From: Negativicoccus succinicivorans
GTDB taxonomy: Bacteria; Bacillota; Negativicutes; Veillonellales; Negativicoccaceae
Assembly (NCBI RefSeq): GCF_018373335.1
Contig: NZ_JAHAHH010000024.1
Span: 1-15,508, forward strand
DNA: 15,508 nt
Direction: 5' to 3'
In this document: positions 1 through 6,753 of the stretch, piece after piece
Numbering within the stretch: position 1 is the first letter of the stretch
Layout: the number at the start of each line of letters is the position of its first letter
Program-made: the position numbers and the translations under genes
The notes under the pieces: generated by a model
The model's database searches: none
Told to the model about the DNA's origin: nothing
What the model saw: the letters and a program-made list of their open reading frames with translations, nothing else

Positions 1-497
1 GGAACATCATATGTAGAAGGAAACAAAAATCCTTCTACCGGATAGTCGGTAGCTCGTGTGCTCTGCATATCTGCAGGCAAACTATAAACCTTCGCCGCCT
101 CTAAGAAATCCTGCTCCTTAGCAATACCCAACCGATCCAGTCGTTTCGCAATTTGCGACACGGTAAATCCTTCCGGGATCACCACCTCCCGAGCAGCGGG
201 TCGTCCGTCACGCAAAGCGGCGATTACGGCCGGCATCGACATGTTCGTCATAAGATCGTAATGCCCTTCCTGGAGTTTATCGGCGTTCCCGCTCAAGTAT
301 AGTGCGGCACGAAAGATATGCGGATTCCAAATGATATTCTTATCTGCAAGGATTTGGGCTATTTCCGCTCCCGTTTGCGCCGCCTCGATCCGTACCGTTA
401 CAGGTTTGCTTTGTACCAACGGATTTTTACCGTAAAGCAGAGCGCCTCCTGCGACGAGTAGAACAAACAGTATTGAAATACTGATTATTTTCTTCAT
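1..497 (-). CDS. mltG: Endolytic murein transglycosylase MltG (YceG-like), N-terminal part
   Basis: The first 165 codons are present; the gene runs off the left edge of the window. MltG is a membrane-anchored lytic transglycosylase that cuts nascent glycan strands and so ends peptidoglycan chain growth. The protein starts MKKIISISILFVLLVAGG, a short basic end followed by one membrane segment (about residues 4-22). The YceG pattern follows: a LysM-like region with SGNADKLQEGHYDL (about residues 69-82), then IPEGFTVSQIAKRL (about 107-120), then VEGFLFPSTYDV near residue 154 onward. The catalytic glutamate lies beyond the window, so activity cannot be judged. The ATG at 497 is preceded by GAGG five bases upstream and by a separate extended -10 promoter. 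It lies 75 bases downstream of the radical SAM gene. The family call is firm from these motifs. Confidence 0.9.
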   Translation of the reverse strand, partial: MKKIISISILFVLLVAGGALLYGKNPLVQSKPVTVRIEAAQTGAEIAQILADKNIIWNPHIFRAALYLSGNADKLQEGHYDLMTNMSMPAVIAALRDGRPAAREVVIPEGFTVSQIAKRLDRLGIAKEQDFLEAAKVYSLPADMQSTRATDYPVEGFLFPSTYDV

Positions 498-534
498 ATA
501 TACCTCAATGCGTTCATTTTAAAGTTGTTTTTTT

Positions 535-563
535 ATTATAGCACATCTCTAAAATGTGCTTTT
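535..563 (-). promoter_or_regulatory. Extended -10 promoter for mltG, overlapped by an inverted repeat
   Basis: Read on the minus strand, TGCTATAAT (543 to 535) is a perfect extended -10 element. The hexamer 17 bases further upstream (558-563, AAAAGC) is a poor -35, which fits an extended -10 promoter. Transcription would start near 528 and leave about 30 bases of leader before the mltG ATG. The arms AGCACAT (540-546) and ATGTGCT (554-560), with a 7-base spacer, form an inverted repeat that includes part of the -10. It could be an operator or a weak transcript end for the radical SAM gene. There is no U-run after it on the minus strand, so a terminator is less likely. Confidence 0.55.
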
Positions 564-572
564 AGCATCTTC

Positions 573-1619
573 TCAATGACAATACAATGGCGATTCCAAC
601 CGCCATTGGTATGTTTGCGTTGCGGTGGTAAAAGAGACTGTTCCCGGCGGCATGTCAACAGATTCACGCCAAGTAATTGGACCGGCGTATTTTTCTTGGT
701 ATTTTTTGATATTGGCATTTTTATGTCCGCGCACTTTACTGGCATCACGTGTTGCGTAAGTGATTGTCACCGGCCCGCACGTCTGCCGTAAACCTTTTTT
801 TAATTCCTGCGCGTACGATCGAGCGATAGCCAACTCTCCCAACGCCGGATGATACGGTCCCGCGACATACGCAGCATGCGAATCCAAATCTTGCGTCGCC
901 TGCAAACCGATCCGAATGACAGGAATGTTATGTTTTGCTAAATATCGTCTCCACCATGTGCTGACAAAAATCGCCTGTGCAAGCGTAAGAGGCCTATAAT
1001 CGCCGTTACGATATTGTCGTTCCAGCAATGTATCACGCAGCACTAACGCCGGATAAATTCGCACAAAATCAGGGGTCAAAGCGACCGTTGCCCGAATGGT
1101 CTTGCGCAATGTCGCAAAAGTTTCGCCGTAAAGACCGGGCAAAAGTTGTATACCTACCTGCATACCGCCTCCGCGAAGAATTTCTATCGCTTTCGCCACC
1201 ACCGCACTGCGATGGCCGCGACGGGCCTGCCATAAAACGCTGTCATCTAAACTTTGCACACCGAGCTCTACCGTACGTACGCCGTGCGCATATAAAAAAG
1301 CGGTATTTTCGACACTAATGCAATCCGGCCGCGTAGAAAGACGCAATGCGGCCACATCACCTTTTTCCCATGCATATTTGGCCGGCGCGAGCAGTGTCCG
1401 CTGCCGCTCTTCACTGAGCGCGGTAAAAGAGCCGCCGTAGAACGCTACCTGCCAACGATACGGCCGCGCCGTCGAAGCAAGATATTCCGCAATCGTTTTC
1501 GCGACCATAGCCGGCGTAGTACGCTCTGTCTGTGCCGTTAATTTCCACTGGTTGCAAAAACTGCAACGATACGGACAGCCGTCATGCGGAATAAAGATGG
1601 GAATAATCGCTTCTCTCAT
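573..1619 (-). CDS. Radical SAM protein, Elp3-like family with radical SAM C-terminal extension
   Basis: This is a 348-residue protein. C15, C19 and C22 form the CX3CX2C site for the [4Fe-4S] cluster (GCPYRCSFCNQ), close to the N-terminus as in the bacterial Elp3-like group. Further family marks are FYGGSFTALS, the glycine-rich S-adenosylmethionine region, RLSTRPDCI, VELGVQSLDD, GIQLLPGLYGE and a C-terminal KVRGHKNANIKKY segment. The members of this group are small and lack the acetyltransferase domain of true Elp3. The substrate is unknown and I assign none. The start is uncertain. The ATG at 1619 gives the family's usual MREAIIPIFIPH beginning, but the stretch just upstream is a terminator-like hairpin and U-run. 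An in-frame ATG at 1655 would add 12 residues and overlap rnc by 20 bases, but it has no ribosome binding site. No separate promoter is evident, so expression probably depends on read-through from rnc. Confidence 0.85.
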   Translation of the reverse strand: MREAIIPIFIPHDGCPYRCSFCNQWKLTAQTERTTPAMVAKTIAEYLASTARPYRWQVAFYGGSFTALSEERQRTLLAPAKYAWEKGDVAALRLSTRPDCISVENTAFLYAHGVRTVELGVQSLDDSVLWQARRGHRSAVVAKAIEILRGGGMQVGIQLLPGLYGETFATLRKTIRATVALTPDFVRIYPALVLRDTLLERQYRNGDYRPLTLAQAIFVSTWWRRYLAKHNIPVIRIGLQATQDLDSHAAYVAGPYHPALGELAIARSYAQELKKGLRQTCGPVTITYATRDASKVRGHKNANIKKYQEKYAGPITWRESVDMPPGTVSFTTATQTYQWRLESPLYCH

Positions 1620-1622
1620 TGT

Positions 1623-1648
1623 AAAAAAAGCGCGGTCACGACCGCGCT
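1623..1648 (-). terminator. Intrinsic terminator-like hairpin containing the rnc stop codon
   Basis: On the minus strand AGCGCGGT (1648-1641), loop CGTG, then ACCGCGCT (1636-1629) form a perfect 8-bp GC-rich stem followed by TTTTTT (1628-1623). This is a standard rho-independent terminator. It is unusual in position: the rnc TGA (1638-1636) lies in its loop and stem, and the radical SAM ATG (1619) is only three bases after the U-run. A ribosome finishing rnc would cover the stem and could reduce termination, so partial read-through into the next gene is expected. The same hairpin may bring a GGAGG at 1653-1649 close to the ATG at 1619. Confidence 0.75.
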
Positions 1649-2364
1649 CCTCCATTTGTCTGTAACTTTTGCAATGCGGCTTGCGCTGCTTGTTGCGCGG
1701 CCGCTTTTTTGCTTTTCCCTACACCGGAGGCGACTGCCTCGCCATTCAATTCCACTTCCATATAAAACGTTTTATCATGATCCGGACCTTCATCACGCAG
1801 CAAATTATAACGGAGATCCACATCTCCATCCTGCTGCAAAAACTCCTGCAATTCTGTTTTATAGTCGCGCGTGTAATCACCGCTGTCAATCAGATCCAGG
1901 TACGGTTTCAAATGCTCCATGATAAATTCCGTGGCCGTTTCGTATGATGTATCAAGATAAATCGCGCCAACCACCGCTTCAAATGCATCCGCCAGAATCG
2001 ATGCCCTTTGTCGTCCCCCGGTGTGTTCTTCGCCTTTACCCAGTCGCAAGGTTTCACCCAAGTGAAATTTACGGGCGCAAGAAGCCAAAGCAGGCTCGCA
2101 AACCGCGCTCGCTTTGGCGCGTGTCAAATCCCCTTCGGGCCAAGCCGGGTATTTACGAAAAAGATACTCTCCAATCACCAAGTCCAGCACGGCATCGCCT
2201 AAAAATTCGAGCCGCTCATTATCATGTATCCCCTGTTGCCGATGTTCATTCGCATAGGATGTATGCGTCAGGGCCGTACTCAAAAGGGAATGATCCTGCA
2301 CCGGGATATGATGTTCAGCGGCAAAATTTTGAATCTGTTTACGCCGTACTTCCGATGGAGTCAT
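1636..2364 (-). CDS. rnc: Ribonuclease III
   Basis: This 242-residue endonuclease cuts double-stranded RNA in rRNA precursor processing and mRNA turnover. The catalytic domain carries the signature NERLEFLGDAVLDLVI (about residues 49-64), with E53 and D57, and the second acidic pair D126 and E129 in ADAFEAVVGAIYLD. A double-stranded RNA binding domain follows (about 169-237) with GKSKKAAAQQAAQAAL at its C-terminal helix. Length and domain order are typical. The ATG overlaps the fabF TGA by one base (TGATG), and AAGGA lies upstream inside the fabF end, so translation is probably coupled. The fabF-rnc arrangement is common in Bacillota, where smc often follows. Here smc is absent and the gene ends inside a terminator hairpin. 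Confidence 0.97.
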   Translation of the reverse strand: MTPSEVRRKQIQNFAAEHHIPVQDHSLLSTALTHTSYANEHRQQGIHDNERLEFLGDAVLDLVIGEYLFRKYPAWPEGDLTRAKASAVCEPALASCARKFHLGETLRLGKGEEHTGGRQRASILADAFEAVVGAIYLDTSYETATEFIMEHLKPYLDLIDSGDYTRDYKTELQEFLQQDGDVDLRYNLLRDEGPDHDKTFYMEVELNGEAVASGVGKSKKAAAQQAAQAALQKLQTNGGARS

Positions 2365-3611
2365 CAGTCATTTCCTTCCGGTTTGCGCATTATAATCACC
2401 GCATTTTGACCACCGAAGCCGAATGAGTTCGACATGGCCGCACGTACTTTCACTTTGCGCGCGCCTTCCGTCACATAGTCCAAATCACAATCCGAATCCG
2501 GATGTTTCAAGTTGATCGTCGGATGAACTTCGTCGTTTTCAATCGAAAGCGCCATAACAACCGCTTCCACAGCACCGGCAGCACCGAGTAAATGGCCGGT
2601 CATTGATTTGGTGGAGTTCACCACCAAACGATCCGCTTCCGCACCAAACAACGCGCGGATAGCGTGCGTTTCATTTTTATCATTGAGCGGTGTCGCCGTT
2701 CCGTGCGCATTGATATAATCAATATCCTGCACAGTTAATTGCGCATCCTGCAACGCTCTTTCCATGCACTTTTGAGCCTGGCGCCCTTCCGGAGCCGGTG
2801 CCGTAATATGGTACGCATCACCATTCGACGCATAGCCGCACAATTCCGCATAAATATGCGCGCCGCGTTCCACCGCATGATCCCATTCTTCCAACACAAG
2901 CATGGCCGCGCCCTCACCGAAAACGAAGCCGTCCCGTGTTGCATCAAACGGACGCGATGCTTCTTCCGGCTCACCGTCAAACGTGGAGAGCGCTTTCATT
3001 GCGATAAAGCCGGCGAACGGCAACGGACTAATGGCCGCTTCGGCACCACCCGCAATGACAATATCCGCATCACCGCAACGAATCATGCGCAACGCATCGC
3101 CAATCGCATTTGTCCCCGACGCGCATGCCGTCACATCCGTAATGACCGGACCTCGCACATCCAATGCAATAGAGATTTGACCGGCCGCCATGTTGGCGAT
3201 CATCATCGGGATCGCAAACGGGCTGACGCGGGAAGGGCCGCGGTTCGCAAGACGATCCGCTGCTTCTTCGATCGTGGTGATACCACCGATACCGGTGCCG
3301 ACCACCGCACCGATCCGATCATGGTCCAACGCGTTCCAATCAATCTTGGCGTCTTCCACCGCCATTTTGGCCGCGGCTACACCAAAATGAGCAAATCGAT
3401 CCATATGACGCGCTTCTTTACGATCCATATAATCGGTCGCGGTAAAACCTTCGACTTCACCGGCAATACGCACGGCAAAATCCGTCGTATCAAACGCAGT
3501 GATCCGTTTAATACCCGACTTCCCAGCCAATAAATTTTGCCATACAGTCTCTTTGCCGATGCCGACCGGAGAAATAATACCAAGACCTGTTACTGCTACG
3601 CGCTTGCGCAT
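2364..3611 (-). CDS. fabF: 3-oxoacyl-[acyl-carrier-protein] synthase II
   Basis: FabF condenses malonyl-ACP with a growing acyl-ACP in fatty-acid elongation. From the start chosen here the protein has 415 residues. The Cys-His-His triad is visible: C163 in VTACASGTNAIGDA, H303 in INAHGTATPLND, and H340 in KSMTGHLLGAAGAVE. The C-terminal NSFGFGGQNA loop is also present. I place the start at the ATG at 3611 because GAGGTGG lies six bases upstream and the protein then begins MRKRVAVTGLG, as is usual. An upstream in-frame ATG at 3635 would add eight residues that include that ribosome binding site. It is separated from acpP by 210 bases holding an acpP terminator and a candidate promoter, so it is probably transcribed together with rnc and partly apart from the upstream fab genes. 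Confidence 0.97.
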   Translation of the reverse strand: MRKRVAVTGLGIISPVGIGKETVWQNLLAGKSGIKRITAFDTTDFAVRIAGEVEGFTATDYMDRKEARHMDRFAHFGVAAAKMAVEDAKIDWNALDHDRIGAVVGTGIGGITTIEEAADRLANRGPSRVSPFAIPMMIANMAAGQISIALDVRGPVITDVTACASGTNAIGDALRMIRCGDADIVIAGGAEAAISPLPFAGFIAMKALSTFDGEPEEASRPFDATRDGFVFGEGAAMLVLEEWDHAVERGAHIYAELCGYASNGDAYHITAPAPEGRQAQKCMERALQDAQLTVQDIDYINAHGTATPLNDKNETHAIRALFGAEADRLVVNSTKSMTGHLLGAAGAVEAVVMALSIENDEVHPTINLKHPDSDCDLDYVTEGARKVKVRAAMSNSFGFGGQNAVIIMRKPEGND

Positions 3612-3718
3612 ATTTTCCACCTCGTCCAGTTTCATTATCTATGATTCATCACGCCTGCGTAAGTGCCTTTACATCTTTAATTGTAACACTTCATCATAAT
3701 GGCATGTGTACTACTGTT

Positions 3719-3748
3719 ATTATAAAGCTGTTGTGCCGTTCTAATCGA
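3719..3748 (-). promoter_or_regulatory. Candidate promoter for fabF-rnc
   Basis: TATAAT occurs on the minus strand at 3724-3719, downstream of the acpP terminator and about 110 bases before the fabF ATG. The best -35 with an 18-base spacer is TCGATT (3748-3743), which matches consensus at only three of six positions. The intervening leader of roughly 100 bases shows no convincing hairpin. The call rests mainly on the perfect -10 and on the position after a terminator. Confidence 0.42.
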
Positions 3749-3777
3749 CACACGCTGATCTTATGATAAAAGCATAA

Positions 3778-3812
3778 AACGGGAAAACCGGGAGGCGAGC
3801 GCTTCCCGGTTT
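3778..3812 (-). terminator. Intrinsic terminator after acpP
   Basis: On the minus strand AAACCGGGA (3812-3804), a 10-base loop and TCCCGGTTT (3793-3785) form a 9-bp stem that starts 10 bases after the acpP stop codon. The tail is TTTT, then CCCG, then another T-run, so the U-tract is interrupted and termination may be partial. It separates acpP from fabF. Confidence 0.7.
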
Positions 3813-3821
3813 CGACCTCAA

Positions 3822-4058
3822 TTACGCAATATTCTTGTCAATGTAGTCGACCGTATCTTTAACGGTTTTAATTTTTTCGGCTACATCATCAGGGATTTCA
3901 ATTTCAAATTCTTCTTCAAACGCCATAATCAATTCAACGATATCCAAAGAATCCGCGCCAAGATCATCAATGAAAGTGGAGTCGATTTGTACATCCGCTT
4001 CATCCACACCCAACTGTTCTACAACGATCGCGCGTACCTTTTCAAATGTATTGTTCAT
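3822..4058 (-). CDS. acpP: Acyl carrier protein
   Basis: The 78-residue acidic protein carries acyl chains during fatty-acid synthesis on a 4'-phosphopantetheine arm. The arm is attached to S37 in the canonical DDLGADSLDIVELIMAFEEE motif (from about residue 31). Helix II and the acidic residues that dock FabD, FabF and the other enzymes are intact. AAGGTGG lies upstream of the ATG at 4058. The gene has its own near-consensus promoter (4087-4115) and its own terminator (3778-3812). This fits the high demand for carrier protein relative to the enzymes around it. Confidence 0.98.
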   Translation of the reverse strand: MNNTFEKVRAIVVEQLGVDEADVQIDSTFIDDLGADSLDIVELIMAFEEEFEIEIPDDVAEKIKTVKDTVDYIDKNIA

Positions 4059-4086
4059 GGTTTCACCACCTTTCCGGTTTTGGTTT

Positions 4087-4115
4087 ATTATATTACATCT
4101 AACGGGTTATGACAA
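4087..4115 (-). promoter_or_regulatory. Sigma-A-type promoter for acpP
   Basis: On the minus strand TTGTCA (4115-4110) is followed by a 17-base spacer and TATAAT (4092-4087). That is five of six and six of six matches to consensus at ideal spacing. Transcription would begin near 4080, giving a leader of about 20 bases that contains the AAGGTGG ribosome binding site. The promoter occupies the 75-base gap between fabG and acpP. Confidence 0.8.
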
Positions 4116-4133
4116 ACTGCCCGGTAGCGTCAA

Positions 4134-4871
4134 CTACATAGCCATACCGCCGTTGACTTGCAACACTTGTCCGGTAATGTACTTCGCTTCATCGGAGGCC
4201 AAAAAACGCACCGCAGCGGCAATATCTTCCGGCTCTCCCATCGCTCCCAGAGGAATTTGCTTGATCAGACTCTCTTTGATTTTGTCCGGCAATCCTCTGG
4301 TCATATCTGTATGAATAAACCCGGGCGCAATCGCATTTACACGAATACCGCGCGCCGCAAATTCTTTCGCATTCGCTTTCGTCAGGCCGATAACGCCTGC
4401 TTTGGCAGCAGCATAATTGGCCTGACCGATATTGCCCGTCACACCGACGACGGAGCTCATGTTAATAATAACGCCGCGGCGTTGCTTAAACATATCGCCG
4501 ATGACGGCTTGCGTCATCAAGAAAACACCTTTTAAGTTGGTGCTTAAAACAGCGTCCCAGTCGGCCTCTTTCATCCGCCGCACCAAGGTGTCGCGGGTAA
4601 TACCGGCGTTATTTACCAGCACGTCAATGTGCGAAAATTCTTTTTGCGTTTCGGCCACAATGCGTTCCGCTTCCTCTTTTTGGGAAACGTCGCCCTGTAC
4701 CAAAACGGCTTTTTGACCGCATGCTTTCACCGCTTGCGCCGCTTCTTCCGCCGCGCTTACATTGCTGGAGTAATTAATCGCAATGTCATAACCGGCCTGC
4801 GCCAACGCAACCGCCACTGCCTTCCCGATTCCGCGTGATGCTCCGGTAACAAGTGCTGTTTTAGTTGTCAT
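4134..4871 (-). CDS. fabG: 3-oxoacyl-[acyl-carrier-protein] reductase
   Basis: FabG is the NADPH-dependent short-chain dehydrogenase that reduces 3-oxoacyl-ACP. The 245-residue protein shows the cofactor motif TGASRGIG (residues 9-16), NNAG at 87-90, and the catalytic set N112, S140, Y153 and K157 in SSVVGVTGNIGQ and ANYAAAKAG. The C-terminal VNAIAPGFIHTDM loop is typical. The ATG at 4871 is chosen because GGGGAGGT stands six bases upstream. A TTG further upstream (4886) would put that ribosome binding site inside the coding region. The start overlaps the end of fabD by 11 bases, which indicates co-translation. Confidence 0.97.
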   Translation of the reverse strand: MTTKTALVTGASRGIGKAVAVALAQAGYDIAINYSSNVSAAEEAAQAVKACGQKAVLVQGDVSQKEEAERIVAETQKEFSHIDVLVNNAGITRDTLVRRMKEADWDAVLSTNLKGVFLMTQAVIGDMFKQRRGVIINMSSVVGVTGNIGQANYAAAKAGVIGLTKANAKEFAARGIRVNAIAPGFIHTDMTRGLPDKIKESLIKQIPLGAMGEPEDIAAAVRFLASDEAKYITGQVLQVNGGMAM

Positions 4872-5811
4872 TTTGTACCTCCCCAAAATATGTCAAAGTA
4901 GCCTCCAGGCTGGTAACATCTTCGACATGTTCCCGATGTACACCGGATTCGATTTTTTTCATAAAACCGCTTAAGACGGTGCCCGGACCTACTTCTACCA
5001 CAGTATCTATACCTTTGGCTAAAAGTACATGCATGCTGTCCTCCCAAAGAACCGGGTGGGCTGCCTGTTCGATTAACGACTCGCGAATTTCCGCACTCGT
5101 ATGAACCGGTTGCGCATGCACATTGGCGATCACGGGAATTTGCGCCTCTTTGATCTCGATTGTATGCAAGACTTGCGCCAATTTTTCGGCCGCCGGCTGC
5201 ATCAATGTGCTGTGAAACGGTGCCGAAACCGGCAACGGAATCGCTCGACGCGCGCCCGCTTCTTTCATCTTCTCACACGCCGCCGCCACCGCGTCTATCG
5301 TCCCCGCAATGACGACCTGTCCGGGGCAATTGAAATTCACGGCCTGCACGATTTTGCCTTGTGCGGAAATCTCTTCGCAAATCGCGATAATCTTTTCGCG
5401 ATCCAGGCGAATGATCGCCGCCATACCGCCCTCTCCGATCGGTACGGCTTCCTGCATGAACTTTCCGCGCGCGTGTACGGTACGTACCGCATCTACAAAC
5501 GAAATCGAGCCCGCCGCCACAAGTGCTGAGTATTCTCCCAAGCTATGACCCGCAAGATATTCCGCGGTAATCCCCGCTTGTGCGAGCAGATCATAGGCCG
5601 CTACGCTTGCCGTCAAAATCGCCGGCTGGGTATACTGAGTCTGCTGTAATTTTTCTGCCGGACCTTCAAAAATTAATTCACTCAGCTTCCAGCCAAGCGC
5701 TTCATCCGCTTCTTCAAAACGGTTGCGTACGCTTTCATATTGCGCCGCCAAGTCCTGCATCATTCCTACTTTTTGCGAACCCTGACCGGGAAACAAAAAT
5801 GCCGTTTTCAT
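4861..5811 (-). CDS. fabD: Malonyl-CoA:ACP transacylase
   Basis: FabD moves the malonyl group from malonyl-CoA to the carrier protein and so supplies the extender unit. The 316-residue protein opens with FLFPGQGSQ. The nucleophile is S90 in GHSLGEYSA, the malonate-binding arginine is R115 in HARGKFMQ, and the catalytic histidine is H200 in SAPFHSTLM. Near the C-terminus, VVEVGPGTVLSG is usual. The ATG overlaps the fabK stop as ATGA (5811-5808). Confidence 0.97.
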   Translation of the reverse strand: MKTAFLFPGQGSQKVGMMQDLAAQYESVRNRFEEADEALGWKLSELIFEGPAEKLQQTQYTQPAILTASVAAYDLLAQAGITAEYLAGHSLGEYSALVAAGSISFVDAVRTVHARGKFMQEAVPIGEGGMAAIIRLDREKIIAICEEISAQGKIVQAVNFNCPGQVVIAGTIDAVAAACEKMKEAGARRAIPLPVSAPFHSTLMQPAAEKLAQVLHTIEIKEAQIPVIANVHAQPVHTSAEIRESLIEQAAHPVLWEDSMHVLLAKGIDTVVEVGPGTVLSGFMKKIESGVHREHVEDVTSLEATLTYFGEVQNDN

Positions 5812-6749
5812 ACCTTCACCTCGCTGATACGTTGCTGCGCGACGGCAGCTTCTTTGATAATCGAAGTAATAATTTCACGTACCGGTTTGATATCGTTCAC
5901 TAAGCCTGCAATTTGTCCGACCATAATTGATCCTGTCTTCGTATCTCCCAAAATCGCCGCCCGGCGCAAACTCCCCGCACCAAGCCCTTCGATTTCCGCT
6001 AACGGCGCGTTGATGCTTTCCAGTTTTTCATACTGTCGGGAAAGAGCGTTGGCGATCACCCGCACCGGATGTCCCGTCGTGCGCCCGGTAATCACCGTCG
6101 AACGATCCCGTGCTTTCAAAAGCGCTTCCTTATATGCCGGATGGGCAATACATTCTTCACTGGCTACAAAGCGTGTACCCATCTGCACTCCGACCGCTCC
6201 CAATGCCAACATAGCGATCAAAGCCCGGCCATCGGCAATACCGCCGGCCGCAATAACGGGCAATTCTACTGCATCTACCACTTGCGGTACCAGGGCCAAG
6301 GTGGTTACTTTGCCGACATGGCCGCCGCTTTCCAGTCCTTCTGCAATAACGGCATCTACTCCGACGCCTGCCAACCGTTTGGCTAACGCCACAGCGGAAA
6401 CGACAGGAATGACTTTGGCGCCGGACGCTTTAAAACGCTCAATATACTTGCCCGGATTTCCCGCACCGGTTGTAATGACCGGCACTTTTTCCTCACAAAC
6501 GACTGTTACACACTCTTCAACAAAAGGTGAACGCAGCATCAAATTGACACCGAAGGGTTTCTTCGTATGCGCTTTCACCTGACGGATCTGTTCACGAAGA
6601 AGATCGCCCGGCATATTACCGGCCCCAATCACACCGAGACCGCCGGCCTCCGAAACAGCGGAAGCCAATTCCCAAGTCCCGAGCCAAGCCATGCCACCTT
6701 GAATAATCGGTGCTTCAATTCCCAATAATTCTGTCAGTTTCGTTTTCAT
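5808..6749 (-). CDS. fabK: Enoyl-[acyl-carrier-protein] reductase II (FMN-dependent)
   Basis: FabK performs the last, reducing step of each elongation cycle with FMN and NAD(P)H. The 313-residue TIM-barrel protein begins with LLGIEAPIIQGGMAW. H144 in EGLESGGHVG sits at the same number as the catalytic histidine described for Streptococcus pneumoniae FabK. The FMN phosphate loops are AAGGIADG (about 167-174) and GVQMGTRF (about 187-194). Nitronate monooxygenases share this fold, but the position between fabH and fabD settles the role. FabK is not related to FabI, the usual triclosan target, so an organism relying on FabK alone would be expected to tolerate triclosan. It starts four bases after the fabH TAG. 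Confidence 0.95.
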   Translation of the reverse strand: MKTKLTELLGIEAPIIQGGMAWLGTWELASAVSEAGGLGVIGAGNMPGDLLREQIRQVKAHTKKPFGVNLMLRSPFVEECVTVVCEEKVPVITTGAGNPGKYIERFKASGAKVIPVVSAVALAKRLAGVGVDAVIAEGLESGGHVGKVTTLALVPQVVDAVELPVIAAGGIADGRALIAMLALGAVGVQMGTRFVASEECIAHPAYKEALLKARDRSTVITGRTTGHPVRVIANALSRQYEKLESINAPLAEIEGLGAGSLRRAAILGDTKTGSIMVGQIAGLVNDIKPVREIITSIIKEAAVAQQRISEVKV

Positions 6750-6753
6750 TCCG

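Noticed and set aside
525..791. Plus-strand open frame (88 codons) over the mltG promoter region and radical SAM end
   Set aside because: Hydrophobic-looking start comes from the AT-rich gap; the rest is antisense to the radical SAM gene. No promoter or binding site on that strand.
573..1619. Assignment of the radical SAM protein as true Elp3 tRNA acetyltransferase
   Set aside because: The protein ends after the radical SAM C-terminal extension and has no acetyltransferase domain, so only the broad family name is justified.
2739..3533. Long plus-strand open frame (264 codons) antisense to fabF
   Set aside because: It mirrors the codon structure of fabF, has no ribosome binding site or recognisable domain, and the protein is rich in Arg and His, as shadow frames usually are.
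3612..3777. Possible second FapR site or riboswitch in the fabF leader
   Set aside because: A short GTAGTAC element is present, but no dyad resembling the fapR upstream repeat and no stable long hairpin could be found by eye.
5740..6582. Plus-strand open frame of 280 codons antisense to fabD and fabK
   Set aside because: It spans two firmly identified genes on the other strand and is rich in Ala, Thr, Pro and Ser as expected for a shadow frame. No start signal is seen.
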